Source: an uncultured Acetatifactor sp.
Lineage (GTDB): Bacteria > Bacillota > Clostridia > Lachnospirales > Lachnospiraceae
Assembly: GCA_910586835.1 (NCBI GenBank)
Contig: CAJUJU010000003.1
Span: forward strand, 1-64,000
DNA length: 64,000 bases
Direction: 5' to 3'
Shown here: positions 52,041 through 60,252 of the stretch, one piece after another
How positions within the stretch are numbered: the first letter of the stretch is position 1
Layout of the letters: each line of letters opens with the position of its first letter
Made by a program: the position numbers and the translations under genes
The notes under the pieces: generated by a model
The model's database searches: none
Told to the model about the DNA's origin: nothing
The model's input: the letters and a program-made list of their open reading frames with translations, nothing else

Positions 52041-53234
52041 ATGGAAGAACTGGCAGTATTTGGCGGAGACCCGGTCAGGAAGACGCCAATTCATTATGGA
52101 AGACAATGTATTGAGGAAGACGATATCGCCGCAGTGGTGGAAGCGCTGAGAAGCGACCTCATCACCTGCGGCCCCAGAAATGAAGAGTTGGAGGAAAAGC
52201 TTTGTGAGATCACGGGGGCAAGGTATGCGGTGGCGGTGGCAAACGGTACGGCTGCGCTGCACCTGGCGGCGATGGCTGCAGGCTTTGGAGAGGGGGACGA
52301 GGTGATCGTCAGCGCCATCACCTTTGCCGCCTCGGCAAACTGCGTGTTGTACTGCGGAGCCAGACCGGTGTTTGCGGATATTCGTCCGGATACCTGGAAC
52401 ATTGATCCGGAGTCCGTGGAGAGATTGATCACTTCCCGCACCCGGGGAATCGTGGCGGTGGATTTTACCGGACAGGCCGTGGAACACGATGCCCTGAGGC
52501 GGATCTGTGAAAAGAACGGATTGATTCTGATCGAGGATGCGGCTCATGCCATCGGAACGAAATACAAGGGTCAGCCGGTGGGCTCCATTGCGGATATGAC
52601 CTGTTTCAGCTTTCACCCGGTGAAGACCGTTACGGGGGGAGAGGGCGGCGCCATAACCACCGATGACGAACAGCTGTATCACCGCCTGATGAGGCTTCGT
52701 ACCCACGGAATCACGCGCAGCCAGGAGGAGATGGTTCATCCCACGGATGCGAAATGGTATAATGAGCAGGTGGAACTGGGATTCAATTACCGCATGACGG
52801 ACTTTCAGGCGGCGCTGCTGCTCAGTCAGCTGAATAAGCTTCCAAAGTTTGCCGAAAGGCGGAAGGAGTTGGTCCGGAAATATGACCAGGCCTTTCGGGA
52901 CATGCCGGAAATCTCAATCCAGAGAGAAATTCCGGAGTCGGACACGGTGAGACATCTCTACGTCCTGCGGCTTAAGCCGGACAGGCTGACCTGTGACAGA
53001 AGGCAGTTCTTTGATGCGCTGTACGCGGAGAACGTCTGTGCCCAGGTGCATTATCTGCCTGTGTACTGGCATTCCTATTATGAAAAACTGGGATATGTCA
53101 AAGGGCTTTGTCCCAATGCGGAGAGCTATTATGAGGAAGTTATGAGCCTGCCGCTGTATTATCAGCTGACGGATGCAGATGCGGAAGACGTGATCCGTGC
53201 GGTGAACAAGGTTGTGGAATATTACAGAAAATGA
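52041..53234 (+). CDS. pseC: PseC-like UDP-sugar 4-aminotransferase (DegT/DnrJ/EryC1 family)
   Basis: A 397-residue PLP enzyme that adds an amino group at C4 of the keto sugar made by the PseB-like dehydratase. The internal aldimine lysine is Lys195 in SFHPVKTVTGGEGGA, preceded by IEDAAHAIGTKYKG. MEELAVFGGDPVRKTPIHYGRQ, VANGTAALHLA and GFNYRMTDFQAALLLSQL are close to PseC-type sequences. I chose the ATG at 52041 with GGGAGG 8 bases upstream; the longer frame from 51942 covers the promoter region. Its stop overlaps or adjoins the following glycosyltransferase gene. Confidence 0.87.
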   Translation: MEELAVFGGDPVRKTPIHYGRQCIEEDDIAAVVEALRSDLITCGPRNEELEEKLCEITGARYAVAVANGTAALHLAAMAAGFGEGDEVIVSAITFAASANCVLYCGARPVFADIRPDTWNIDPESVERLITSRTRGIVAVDFTGQAVEHDALRRICEKNGLILIEDAAHAIGTKYKGQPVGSIADMTCFSFHPVKTVTGGEGGAITTDDEQLYHRLMRLRTHGITRSQEEMVHPTDAKWYNEQVELGFNYRMTDFQAALLLSQLNKLPKFAERRKELVRKYDQAFRDMPEISIQREIPESDTVRHLYVLRLKPDRLTCDRRQFFDALYAENVCAQVHYLPVYWHSYYEKLGYVKGLCPNAESYYEEVMSLPLYYQLTDADAEDVIRAVNKVVEYYRK

Positions 53235-53248
53235 CACAGGAGCAGAAA

Positions 53249-54223
53249 ATGGATAAGATAGCCGTATTAATTCCGTGCTATAATGAAGAACAGACCATAG
53301 CGAAGGTGGTTCGGGATGTGAGGAATGCATTGCCGGAGGCAGTGGTGTATGTGTATGACAATAACTCAAAGGACAGGACGGCGGAGCTTGCCGCCGCTTC
53401 CGGAGCCGTTGTGCGCCATGAGTACCGGCAGGGAAAGGGCAATGTGATCCGCCGGATGTTTCGGGAGATTGACGCCGAGTGCTACCTTATGATAGACGGG
53501 GACGATACCTATCCGCTGGACTGTGCGGGGGAGTTGGTGGAAAAGGTGCTGGGGCATAATGCCGACATGGTTGTGGGGGACAGACTTTCCTCCACATATT
53601 TTACGGAGAATAAGCGCCCTTTTCACAATTTTGGCAACAGCCTGATGCGAACGGGCATCAACAGGCTGTTCCACACGGACATCAAGGATATCATGACGGG
53701 ATACAGGGCTTTCAGCTATGAGTTTGTCAAAACCTTTCCTGTTTTTTCCAAAGGCTTTGAGATTGAGACAGAGATGACCATCCACGCCGTAAACTATAAT
53801 ATGCAGGTGGAAAACGTGGTGGTGGAGTACCGGGACAGGCCGGAAGGCAGTTTTTCCAAGCTGAACACCTACAGCGACGGAATGAAGGTGGTACACAAGA
53901 TGCTGCAGCTGTACAGAAACTACAGGCCCCTTCGTTTTTTCGGAATGATCGGACTGTTTCTGACGCTTTTGGCGGCAGTGTTTGTTGCGCCGATCTTTGC
54001 GGAGTATTTCAGAACCGGTCTGGTGCCAAGGTTCCCCACGCTGATTGTTTGCGGGTTTATTGTGCTTGCTGGAATTCAGTCTTTTTTTTCGGGCATGATA
54101 TTGGAGGTGCTGGCGGCAAAGGACAAGCGTGATTTTGAGTACCGGCTGGCAAAGATCAGCGTGGAGAAAAGGCGGGGAATGAGAGATGGCTGCAGGGATG
54201 GAGAGAGAGGGCACAGTGTCTGA
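53249..54223 (+). CDS. GT2 glycosyltransferase, polyprenyl-phosphate type, with two C-terminal membrane segments
   Basis: A 324-residue family 2 glycosyltransferase (DPM1-like). It begins KIAVLIPCYNEEQTIAKVV, has the metal-binding MIDGDDTYP, and YRAFSYEFVKTFPVFSKGFE in the acceptor loop. Two hydrophobic segments follow at about 235-260 and 268-290. Such enzymes transfer a sugar from a nucleotide donor to a lipid phosphate on the inner leaflet. I chose the ATG at 53249 because AGGAG lies 7 bases upstream; an ATG at 53231 overlapping the pseC stop is the alternative. Its 3' end overlaps the GNAT gene by 38 bases. Confidence 0.85.
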   Translation: MDKIAVLIPCYNEEQTIAKVVRDVRNALPEAVVYVYDNNSKDRTAELAAASGAVVRHEYRQGKGNVIRRMFREIDAECYLMIDGDDTYPLDCAGELVEKVLGHNADMVVGDRLSSTYFTENKRPFHNFGNSLMRTGINRLFHTDIKDIMTGYRAFSYEFVKTFPVFSKGFEIETEMTIHAVNYNMQVENVVVEYRDRPEGSFSKLNTYSDGMKVVHKMLQLYRNYRPLRFFGMIGLFLTLLAAVFVAPIFAEYFRTGLVPRFPTLIVCGFIVLAGIQSFFSGMILEVLAAKDKRDFEYRLAKISVEKRRGMRDGCRDGERGHSV

Positions 54224-54812
54224 CGGGAGGGTCTGCGAGGATGCCTCCGCGGGAATTTATCTTCGGTTCATGACTCGGGACGATACGGGGCTGATTGTAA
54301 GATGGCGAAACAGCGAACCGGTTCGGAAGAACTTTATTTATCAGGCGCTTTTTACCGTCCATAGCCATGAAAACTGGATCAGGACCATGGTGGACACCGG
54401 AAGGGTGATACAGATGATGATCTGTGATATGGCATCGGACAAGCCGTTGGGTTCCGTGTATATCAGAGACATTGACAGACAGCACAATAAGGCGGAATAT
54501 GGTATCTTTATCGGAGAAGAACAGGCAAGAGGCAGAGGCGTGGGAACGGCTGCGGCGAGGCTGATGCTTTGTTATTGTTTTGAAGAGCAGGGGCTGCACA
54601 GGGTATTCCTCAGGGTCTTTGCGGACAACAGGCAGGCCATTCGAAGCTATGAGAAGGCAGGCTTCCGGCGGGAGGGACTGCTGCGGGACGATGTGTGTAT
54701 TGAGGGAAAATACCGCGATATCCTGTGGATGGCGGCTGTCCGGCCGGAGAAGGCGGATGAACAGGGGACGACGGGTGGGGACACCAAATATCCCGCGGAA
54801 GTACAAATTTGA
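54186..54812 (+). CDS. GNAT acetyltransferase, PseH-like candidate
   Basis: A 208-residue acetyltransferase with the GNAT acetyl-CoA loop (EYGIFIGEEQARGRGVGTAAA) and the closing ADNRQAIRSYEKAGFRREGL. YLRFMTRDDTGLIVRWRNSE and VRKNFIYQ resemble the start of PseH, which acetylates the 4-amino group of the sugar produced by PseC. The position directly after pseC and a glycosyltransferase supports that role, but related RimL-type enzymes share the fold. The start overlaps the preceding gene; an in-frame ATG at 54198 is also possible. Confidence 0.72.
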   Translation: MAAGMEREGTVSDGRVCEDASAGIYLRFMTRDDTGLIVRWRNSEPVRKNFIYQALFTVHSHENWIRTMVDTGRVIQMMICDMASDKPLGSVYIRDIDRQHNKAEYGIFIGEEQARGRGVGTAAARLMLCYCFEEQGLHRVFLRVFADNRQAIRSYEKAGFRREGLLRDDVCIEGKYRDILWMAAVRPEKADEQGTTGGDTKYPAEVQI

Positions 54813-54861
54813 AAAAAGCCCGACTTGGGCGACTGCTGTAAATGGCAGATGGGAGTGAGGA

Positions 54862-55827
54862 ATGAAGAAGATCAGTTTTGTGATTCCATGCTATCGCTCG
54901 GAGCATACGCTTCCCCATGTGGTAGCGGAGATCCGGGAAAAGATGAAGGGTCTGGAGCAATATGAGTATGATATTTTTCTGGTAAATGACTGTTCGCCGG
55001 ACGATACCTTCGGAACCATCCGCAGGCTCTGCGGTGAATTTGAGAATATTACGGGGATCAGTTTTGCGAGAAACTTTGGTCAGCATGCCGCTCTGATGGC
55101 GGGGCTGCGCCATTCCGACGGAGATTATGTGGTTTGCCTGGATGATGACGGGCAGACACCGGCGGATGAGGTGGATAAGCTGCTTGCAAAGCTGGAGGAG
55201 GGTTATGATGCCGTTTATGCCAGGTATGAACACAAACAGCATTCCGCCTTCCGGAACATGGGAAGCAAGGTGAATGAGCTCATGACCAGGGTGATGCTGG
55301 GCAAGCCCGCGGATCTGTATATATCAAGTTATTTTGCGGTGAAGCGGTTTGTGGTGGAGGATATGGTCAGATATGAAAATTCCTATCCTTATGTCATCGG
55401 CCTGGTGCTTCGAGCCACCAGAAACATTACCAATGTGGCGGTGAATCACAGAGAGCGGGAGGAGGGAACCTCCGGCTATACGCTGAAGAAGCTGGTGGGA
55501 CTGTGGTTTAACGGGTTTACGGCCTTTTCCGTCAAACCGCTGCGGATTGCCACCGCCATGGGAGGCTTCAGCGCATTCATCGGATTTCTGTATGGAATCT
55601 ATACGATTGTCAAGCGGTTTGTGAATCCGGATGTGCCCCTGGGATTCAGTTCTACCATGGCGGCGCTGGTATTTTTCGGCGGTATGATTATGCTGATGCT
55701 GGGGCTGATCGGAGAATATATCGGGCGTATTTATATCAGCCTGAATAATTCGCCGCAGTATGTGATCCGGGAGACCATCGCGCAGAGGGAAACCGTGGGG
55801 ACGCAGGAGGGAAAGCCGGATGAATAA
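54862..55827 (+). CDS. GT2 glycosyltransferase, GtrB/ArnC-like
   Basis: A 321-residue membrane-associated family 2 glycosyltransferase. The N-terminal domain has ISFVIPCYRSEHTLPHVV, VNDCSPDDTF and the metal site CLDDDGQTP; FARNFGQHAALMAGL is typical of GtrB/ArnC-type polyprenyl-phosphate sugar transferases. Two membrane segments lie at about 228-252 and 268-292. It would load a sugar onto undecaprenyl phosphate for use by a membrane glycosyltransferase outside, probably one of the polytopic proteins downstream. GGGAGTGAGG precedes the ATG. The next gene starts 8 bases before its end. Confidence 0.88.
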   Translation: MKKISFVIPCYRSEHTLPHVVAEIREKMKGLEQYEYDIFLVNDCSPDDTFGTIRRLCGEFENITGISFARNFGQHAALMAGLRHSDGDYVVCLDDDGQTPADEVDKLLAKLEEGYDAVYARYEHKQHSAFRNMGSKVNELMTRVMLGKPADLYISSYFAVKRFVVEDMVRYENSYPYVIGLVLRATRNITNVAVNHREREEGTSGYTLKKLVGLWFNGFTAFSVKPLRIATAMGGFSAFIGFLYGIYTIVKRFVNPDVPLGFSSTMAALVFFGGMIMLMLGLIGEYIGRIYISLNNSPQYVIRETIAQRETVGTQEGKPDE

Positions 55828-57511
55828 GTTTTTGGAATTCTGGAAACGGGACAGGCGATATGTGACTCTGATAAAAGCAGTGCTGCTGGCACTGCTTCCT
55901 GTTTTGTGCAGCGCCGTGCGGTGCGCCGTGGACCAAAGAGGCATCGGGGATGTTTATCTGCCGGCGTGTGAGTGGAACGACGAGCTGTTTTATTTCAAGC
56001 AGGTGGAAGGGATGATACATTACGGATATCCGTTGGGGTATTTTGGATTTAATGAAAGTCATGCGCTGAAGCTGTCCTTTGCGGCATGGAGCCCGGTGCT
56101 GGTATTTCCCTGGATTTTCTGGGGGCTTCTGTTCGGATGGAATCTGTTGTCGCCCATTTTCTGCAATCTGGTGCTTCTGACAGGGGCATGTATTCTCTTC
56201 GTATGGCTGGCCAAGCCCACCTGGAAACAGCTTGGGATTCTGAGCCTTTTGTTCTGTCTGTATACGCCCTTCAGCAGGTATATACTCTCGGGAATGCCGG
56301 AAATCATCTGTTTCAGTATGCTGATTGTCTTCTACAGCCTTGCGGTCAATTATCTGAACCGGGAAAGGGTGTGGAAGCTTGTGGTCCTGTTTGTCATGGC
56401 AGGGGTGATGACGTTGATGCGTCCGTATCTGCTGCTGTTTCTGCTGCTTCCGGCGTATCTTTGGATCCGCAGGGCAAGGTGGAAAGGGGCGCTGGGATCT
56501 GCGGCGGTGATTGCCGTGGTTCTGGCTGCTTATATTTGGACCAAACATTATCTGGGTGCGGAATATTTTGCACCTCTGTTTTTTACCGACTGGGCGGAGG
56601 CTTTTTTCCGGCAGGGCCTGTTCGGTGGGATCCGGTTTACTCTGGGAAAGCTGTATTACATGGGAAAGGGCTTTTGGTCCCATCTGGTGCAGGGACTGCG
56701 CACCGGACTTGCCTCAGGCGCTTACTTCGGCGGGTATCTGGTCATGCTTCTGGTGTTGGCTGTCCAGTGTATTGCGGACGGCAGAAAGCTGCGCAGGCTG
56801 TCCCGGATCCGGGCGGCGGAATCAGGGGAGAAACCGGCTGCGGAAACGGCGCAGGCGGCGGAAGAAAAGCTTACAGTGGAGCAGCAGGAGTCGGCCATAG
56901 TCCGGGTGCGCAGCAGGCTGATCATTCAGGGGCACCTCCTGTTCAGCTTTATTGCCATGCTGTTTGCGCTGCTGCTGATGTATAAGCTGACGGAGGGGAG
57001 CAAGCATCTGCTCACCTTTATGGCGGCGGGGATCTTTGTGGTGTCATTGATGGAGACCAGATATTTTAAGAAGGCGGTGCTGCTGGGTGCCACCTTTGCA
57101 TATCTGTATCTTTACATGGCGGTGAACCCTTACGATTATCAGGTTCCCTTCCGACAGGAGGAGTTGGAGTCACAGGTGTCGGAATGGAAGGATGTGTTTG
57201 CGGAAAAGCTGAAGATTGACAGAACCGGAGAACTGCCGGGCTATGACAATGTGATGATCTGGGTATTCAATGACCAGCATCCCGACGGAAGCTATGAAAA
57301 CGTGGCGTGGCAGCTTCTGTACGGGCTGCCGGAGGGATTCGGCATCAGCTGCTGTATGCCGGACTATGTGATGGAAAACCTGGAGCATCTGCAGAGCCGT
57401 TATCTTGCCACCCTTGCCGGCGGACGGATTGACGGCCTGTGTGCAGATGCGGGATACCGGGAGATCGGCAGGGACCAGGATCTGGTGGTCTATGAGCTTG
57501 TCAGGGAATAG
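55820..57511 (+). CDS. polytopic membrane protein, possible GT-C type glycosyltransferase
   Basis: A 563-residue integral membrane protein with about eleven hydrophobic segments. The first outside loop carries an acidic stretch (PACEWNDELFYFKQ, with Asp/Glu soon after the first segment), as in GT-C glycosyltransferases that use lipid-linked sugars. There is a cytoplasmic Glu/Ala-rich loop near residues 325-355 and a soluble C-terminal tail of about 110 residues. I infer a role in building or modifying the exported glycan because it overlaps the GtrB-like gene by 8 bases; the reaction is not shown. Its 3' end overlaps the convergent SGNH gene by 11 bases. Confidence 0.65.
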   Translation: MNKFLEFWKRDRRYVTLIKAVLLALLPVLCSAVRCAVDQRGIGDVYLPACEWNDELFYFKQVEGMIHYGYPLGYFGFNESHALKLSFAAWSPVLVFPWIFWGLLFGWNLLSPIFCNLVLLTGACILFVWLAKPTWKQLGILSLLFCLYTPFSRYILSGMPEIICFSMLIVFYSLAVNYLNRERVWKLVVLFVMAGVMTLMRPYLLLFLLLPAYLWIRRARWKGALGSAAVIAVVLAAYIWTKHYLGAEYFAPLFFTDWAEAFFRQGLFGGIRFTLGKLYYMGKGFWSHLVQGLRTGLASGAYFGGYLVMLLVLAVQCIADGRKLRRLSRIRAAESGEKPAAETAQAAEEKLTVEQQESAIVRVRSRLIIQGHLLFSFIAMLFALLLMYKLTEGSKHLLTFMAAGIFVVSLMETRYFKKAVLLGATFAYLYLYMAVNPYDYQVPFRQEELESQVSEWKDVFAEKLKIDRTGELPGYDNVMIWVFNDQHPDGSYENVAWQLLYGLPEGFGISCCMPDYVMENLEHLQSRYLATLAGGRIDGLCADAGYREIGRDQDLVVYELVRE

Positions 57512-58901
57512 CTTCCATTATTTTCAGAGCAATCAGATAGCGTCCCTGTTCGTTCGGATGAATCAAATCAGAAAGATATTCCGTGTAGTTGGAAGAATCG
57601 ATTCCCAGGGTATAATAATTATCCACTGCAATTACTTGCAGCTCCTCCGCCAGGGAAAGAGCGGCATCGGCATAGGTCTGCAGGTGTACCGCCCCGGGCT
57701 CCTGTGATTCCTTCAGAGTGTATCCGGACCAGGAGGGTGTGCAGAGCAGGATGCAGGCATCCCCATCGTTTTCCCGGATCGTAGCTACGGCGGTTCGGAT
57801 AGCGCCCGTATAGGTGGTAATGTCAAACGGATCATCAGAGGAAACCGGGTATCCCTCCAGATAATCGTTCAGGCCATAGCTGATTACATAACATATCCTT
57901 TTTCCGGCAGGGGGATTTTGAAAACAGGATAAAAAGCCCTGATAAATCTGCTTGTCTTCCGGAACGGCAGAGAGATCTCCGGCAAAAAAGGCCTCTGTGA
58001 TTCCAGGCAGGGAGATATCTGTCTCGGGACCGAGAGCGGCGGAATTACCGCCGTAGCCGCAGTTATAGACAGCAGCGCCGGAAAGGCCTTTGACCACACC
58101 CGGCACGGACATGCCGTCCGTGTAGTTGCCGATGACGCTGTCTCCGAAAAAAATCACGGCGGTATCCTGCAGGTCGAATGCAGCGTAATTATCACTGCGC
58201 AGGTCGGCTGTGAGGTGTTCCAGGCGCTCCCCCCATTCGGCGGCGTTCTCCGCGGTGAGCAGGTAGGGATGGAGGTAGTCGCTGTTGGTAGACAGAAAGG
58301 CGGCTGCGTCAGGTGTTATGTGATAATAATCCGTATACAGGGCAGGATTGGTGACAAGCCATTCCTCAGCAGCATAAAAATAGAATCTGGCATCCGGCAG
58401 CTCCGCGGCGTCTGTTAGAAAATCTTTCCACAGGTTCAACGCCTGGCTGTACTGTTTCCGGGACAGCTGTCTCCAATAGTCGGCGTTGGGGCAGGCGAGA
58501 ATGCATTCAAAGCTGACAGAGGGATAACTCTGTATCAGGGAGGCAAGCCCGGAAAGGTCGGTTTTTTCGGGAATGAGTCCCAGATATACGGTGGAGACTT
58601 GATTTTGTGACCGTTCGATGCGCTTCAGGTAGCGTTTGATGCCTGATACGCCGGACAGCATATTGTCTGCCCGAAAGAGAGTCATTCCGCGGTAATAGGT
58701 GAAATCAGCTTCGGAGAAGGTGTCTATTGGATACATGGAGAGAAATGCCGTGTCAAAGCTTTCCGAGGCAATGCGCCGAAAATCGCTTCGCTGCAGTGCG
58801 GTTCGGGAATACAGGATGCCGGACAGGACAGCCGCCAGAAGGATAAAAGATGTCACTGCAGAGACTATAATATAGTGTTTATGATTTCGTTTTTTTGACA
58901 T
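57501..58901 (-). CDS. membrane-anchored SGNH hydrolase-like protein
   Basis: A 466-residue protein with an N-terminal membrane anchor (about 11-31). A region of about 200 residues that I do not recognise follows, then an SGNH/GDSL domain: FFGDSVIGNY with Ser255, CGYGGNSA with the oxyanion Asn, SYGLNDY with Asn345, and DLIHPNEQG with Asp445/His448. It acts outside the membrane, probably as an esterase or acyltransferase on a cell-surface glycan. It is downstream of a polytopic protein gene on the same strand (19 bases apart) and convergent with the glycosyltransferase run. Confidence 0.82.
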   Translation of the reverse strand: MSKKRNHKHYIIVSAVTSFILLAAVLSGILYSRTALQRSDFRRIASESFDTAFLSMYPIDTFSEADFTYYRGMTLFRADNMLSGVSGIKRYLKRIERSQNQVSTVYLGLIPEKTDLSGLASLIQSYPSVSFECILACPNADYWRQLSRKQYSQALNLWKDFLTDAAELPDARFYFYAAEEWLVTNPALYTDYYHITPDAAAFLSTNSDYLHPYLLTAENAAEWGERLEHLTADLRSDNYAAFDLQDTAVIFFGDSVIGNYTDGMSVPGVVKGLSGAAVYNCGYGGNSAALGPETDISLPGITEAFFAGDLSAVPEDKQIYQGFLSCFQNPPAGKRICYVISYGLNDYLEGYPVSSDDPFDITTYTGAIRTAVATIRENDGDACILLCTPSWSGYTLKESQEPGAVHLQTYADAALSLAEELQVIAVDNYYTLGIDSSNYTEYLSDLIHPNEQGRYLIALKIMEAIP

Positions 58902-58920
58902 TTGATTAACCTCTTAAAAA

Positions 58921-60153
58921 TCAATGAAACAGTCCGCCCTGAAACAGGATGCGGAAGTAATCCAGCCCACAGATCAGATGCAGAAGATACACGGCCCATT
59001 GGATTCCAAGCTGCCAGGCGGGCTGCAGGCGGCGCAGGCTGTTTTGGATCAGCACCAGCAGGCTGACGGCATAGAGGAAGAAGAGACCATACATGTAGCC
59101 CCAGGAAAAGTTTACATGGGGCAGCCGATCCCCCTTCTCGTATAAAAACACCAGGGTGGCCAGAGCAACCAGGAAAAACTGCCATGTGAATCTCAAAACG
59201 GCGGGCAATTTTTTTCTGACCGCACAGAACACAAGGACGGTCAGTGGAAATGCGGCGGCGCGCAGCAGCGCAAGAGGAATGTTGTCGCATGTCGTGGACC
59301 ATGCAGTCAGGAAGCCGAAGCCGATTCCTTTTTCTTCACCGGAACCGGATTGAGGGCGGAATACATGGCCAAACTGGTATAGCAGTACGCAGAATGTGGG
59401 GAGGAACCAAATGCCGCATTGAAAAAAAGCCTTTATTCCATGGAAGCGGCTGCGGATCAGCCGATATAGCATAATCAGCCCTGCGGCGGCAGTAAACACC
59501 AGAGTAAAGCTGGGCTTTGCCAGGGTGGAGAGAAGCAGGGAAAGCCCCATGAAGAGATACTTTGGATGGAACCATTTCATTTCTTTTTCATAAAAGCTTA
59601 GAATATCCGCAAACAGAAAGAACGTGAGGACGGAAAACGGGCGCGCGGCCAGGTAGGTGGCATTGTGATAGGGATTGGGTGTGAACACTCCCAGGTAGCG
59701 ATATAAATAGTTTTTACCCAGAGGATTGTACTGTCCCAGCCAGATCAGGGGATAGAGCATTGACGTAAACAGCAGGGAAAATACCAACAGGGAAGAAAGG
59801 ACTGCACTTTTGCCCCGGGGATCCTGTGATGTGTTCAGCGTGCCATCAAAGAAAAGCTTCAGAGCCGGGGCGGTGAGGCCGTTTAACAGGGTCACGGCGA
59901 AGGCCATGGCGTGCTGAGGCGTGGTAAAGAGCAGAAAGAATCTTCCGGTCAGAAACAGTAGGGGATAAGGAAAATCATAGCCGCTGGATATGCCCTGCAT
60001 CTCGGCAATATAGGGCTGGATGTCGGAGACATAGCTGCCGCTGTAGTTCATGGACTGCCGGTGAAATAAAAACAGGGTGACAATCAAATAAATAAGGAGT
60101 AAAATGGAAAAAGCTATATAGTTTTGCAGAAGTATTTTGCTTTTGGATTTCAT
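58921..60153 (-). CDS. polytopic membrane protein, unknown
   Basis: A 410-residue protein with about ten hydrophobic segments, starting MKSKSKILLQNYIAF. The first outside loop contains SGSYVSDIQPYIAEMQ, with an acidic residue soon after the first segment, a layout seen in GT-C type membrane glycosyltransferases. No motif is firm enough to name a family. It shares a transcript with the SGNH gene downstream, so the two probably act on the same exported polymer. The ATG at 60153 follows AAAGGTG. Confidence 0.6.
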   Translation of the reverse strand: MKSKSKILLQNYIAFSILLLIYLIVTLFLFHRQSMNYSGSYVSDIQPYIAEMQGISSGYDFPYPLLFLTGRFFLLFTTPQHAMAFAVTLLNGLTAPALKLFFDGTLNTSQDPRGKSAVLSSLLVFSLLFTSMLYPLIWLGQYNPLGKNYLYRYLGVFTPNPYHNATYLAARPFSVLTFFLFADILSFYEKEMKWFHPKYLFMGLSLLLSTLAKPSFTLVFTAAAGLIMLYRLIRSRFHGIKAFFQCGIWFLPTFCVLLYQFGHVFRPQSGSGEEKGIGFGFLTAWSTTCDNIPLALLRAAAFPLTVLVFCAVRKKLPAVLRFTWQFFLVALATLVFLYEKGDRLPHVNFSWGYMYGLFFLYAVSLLVLIQNSLRRLQPAWQLGIQWAVYLLHLICGLDYFRILFQGGLFH

Positions 60154-60167
60154 AATTATGGCACCTT

Positions 60168-60188
60168 TCAGAACGTTTGGAGTTCTGA
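60168..60188. repeat. inverted repeat in leader of minus-strand operon
   Basis: TCAGAAC-gtttgga-GTTCTGA, perfect 7-bp arms, overlapping the expected transcription start of the minus-strand pair. It may be an operator or a leader hairpin. Confidence 0.45.
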
Positions 60189-60192
60189 GGCC

Positions 60193-60221
60193 ATTATATC
60201 AGAGGAAGCAGAAACTGCCAA
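60193..60221 (-). promoter_or_regulatory. promoter of polytopic/SGNH minus-strand pair
   Basis: On the minus strand TTGGCA (60216-60221) and a perfect TATAAT (60193-60198) with a 17-base spacer. Confidence 0.62.
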
Positions 60222-60252
60222 GGTGTAAATGGCGGTGGAAGGAGGGAGGACG

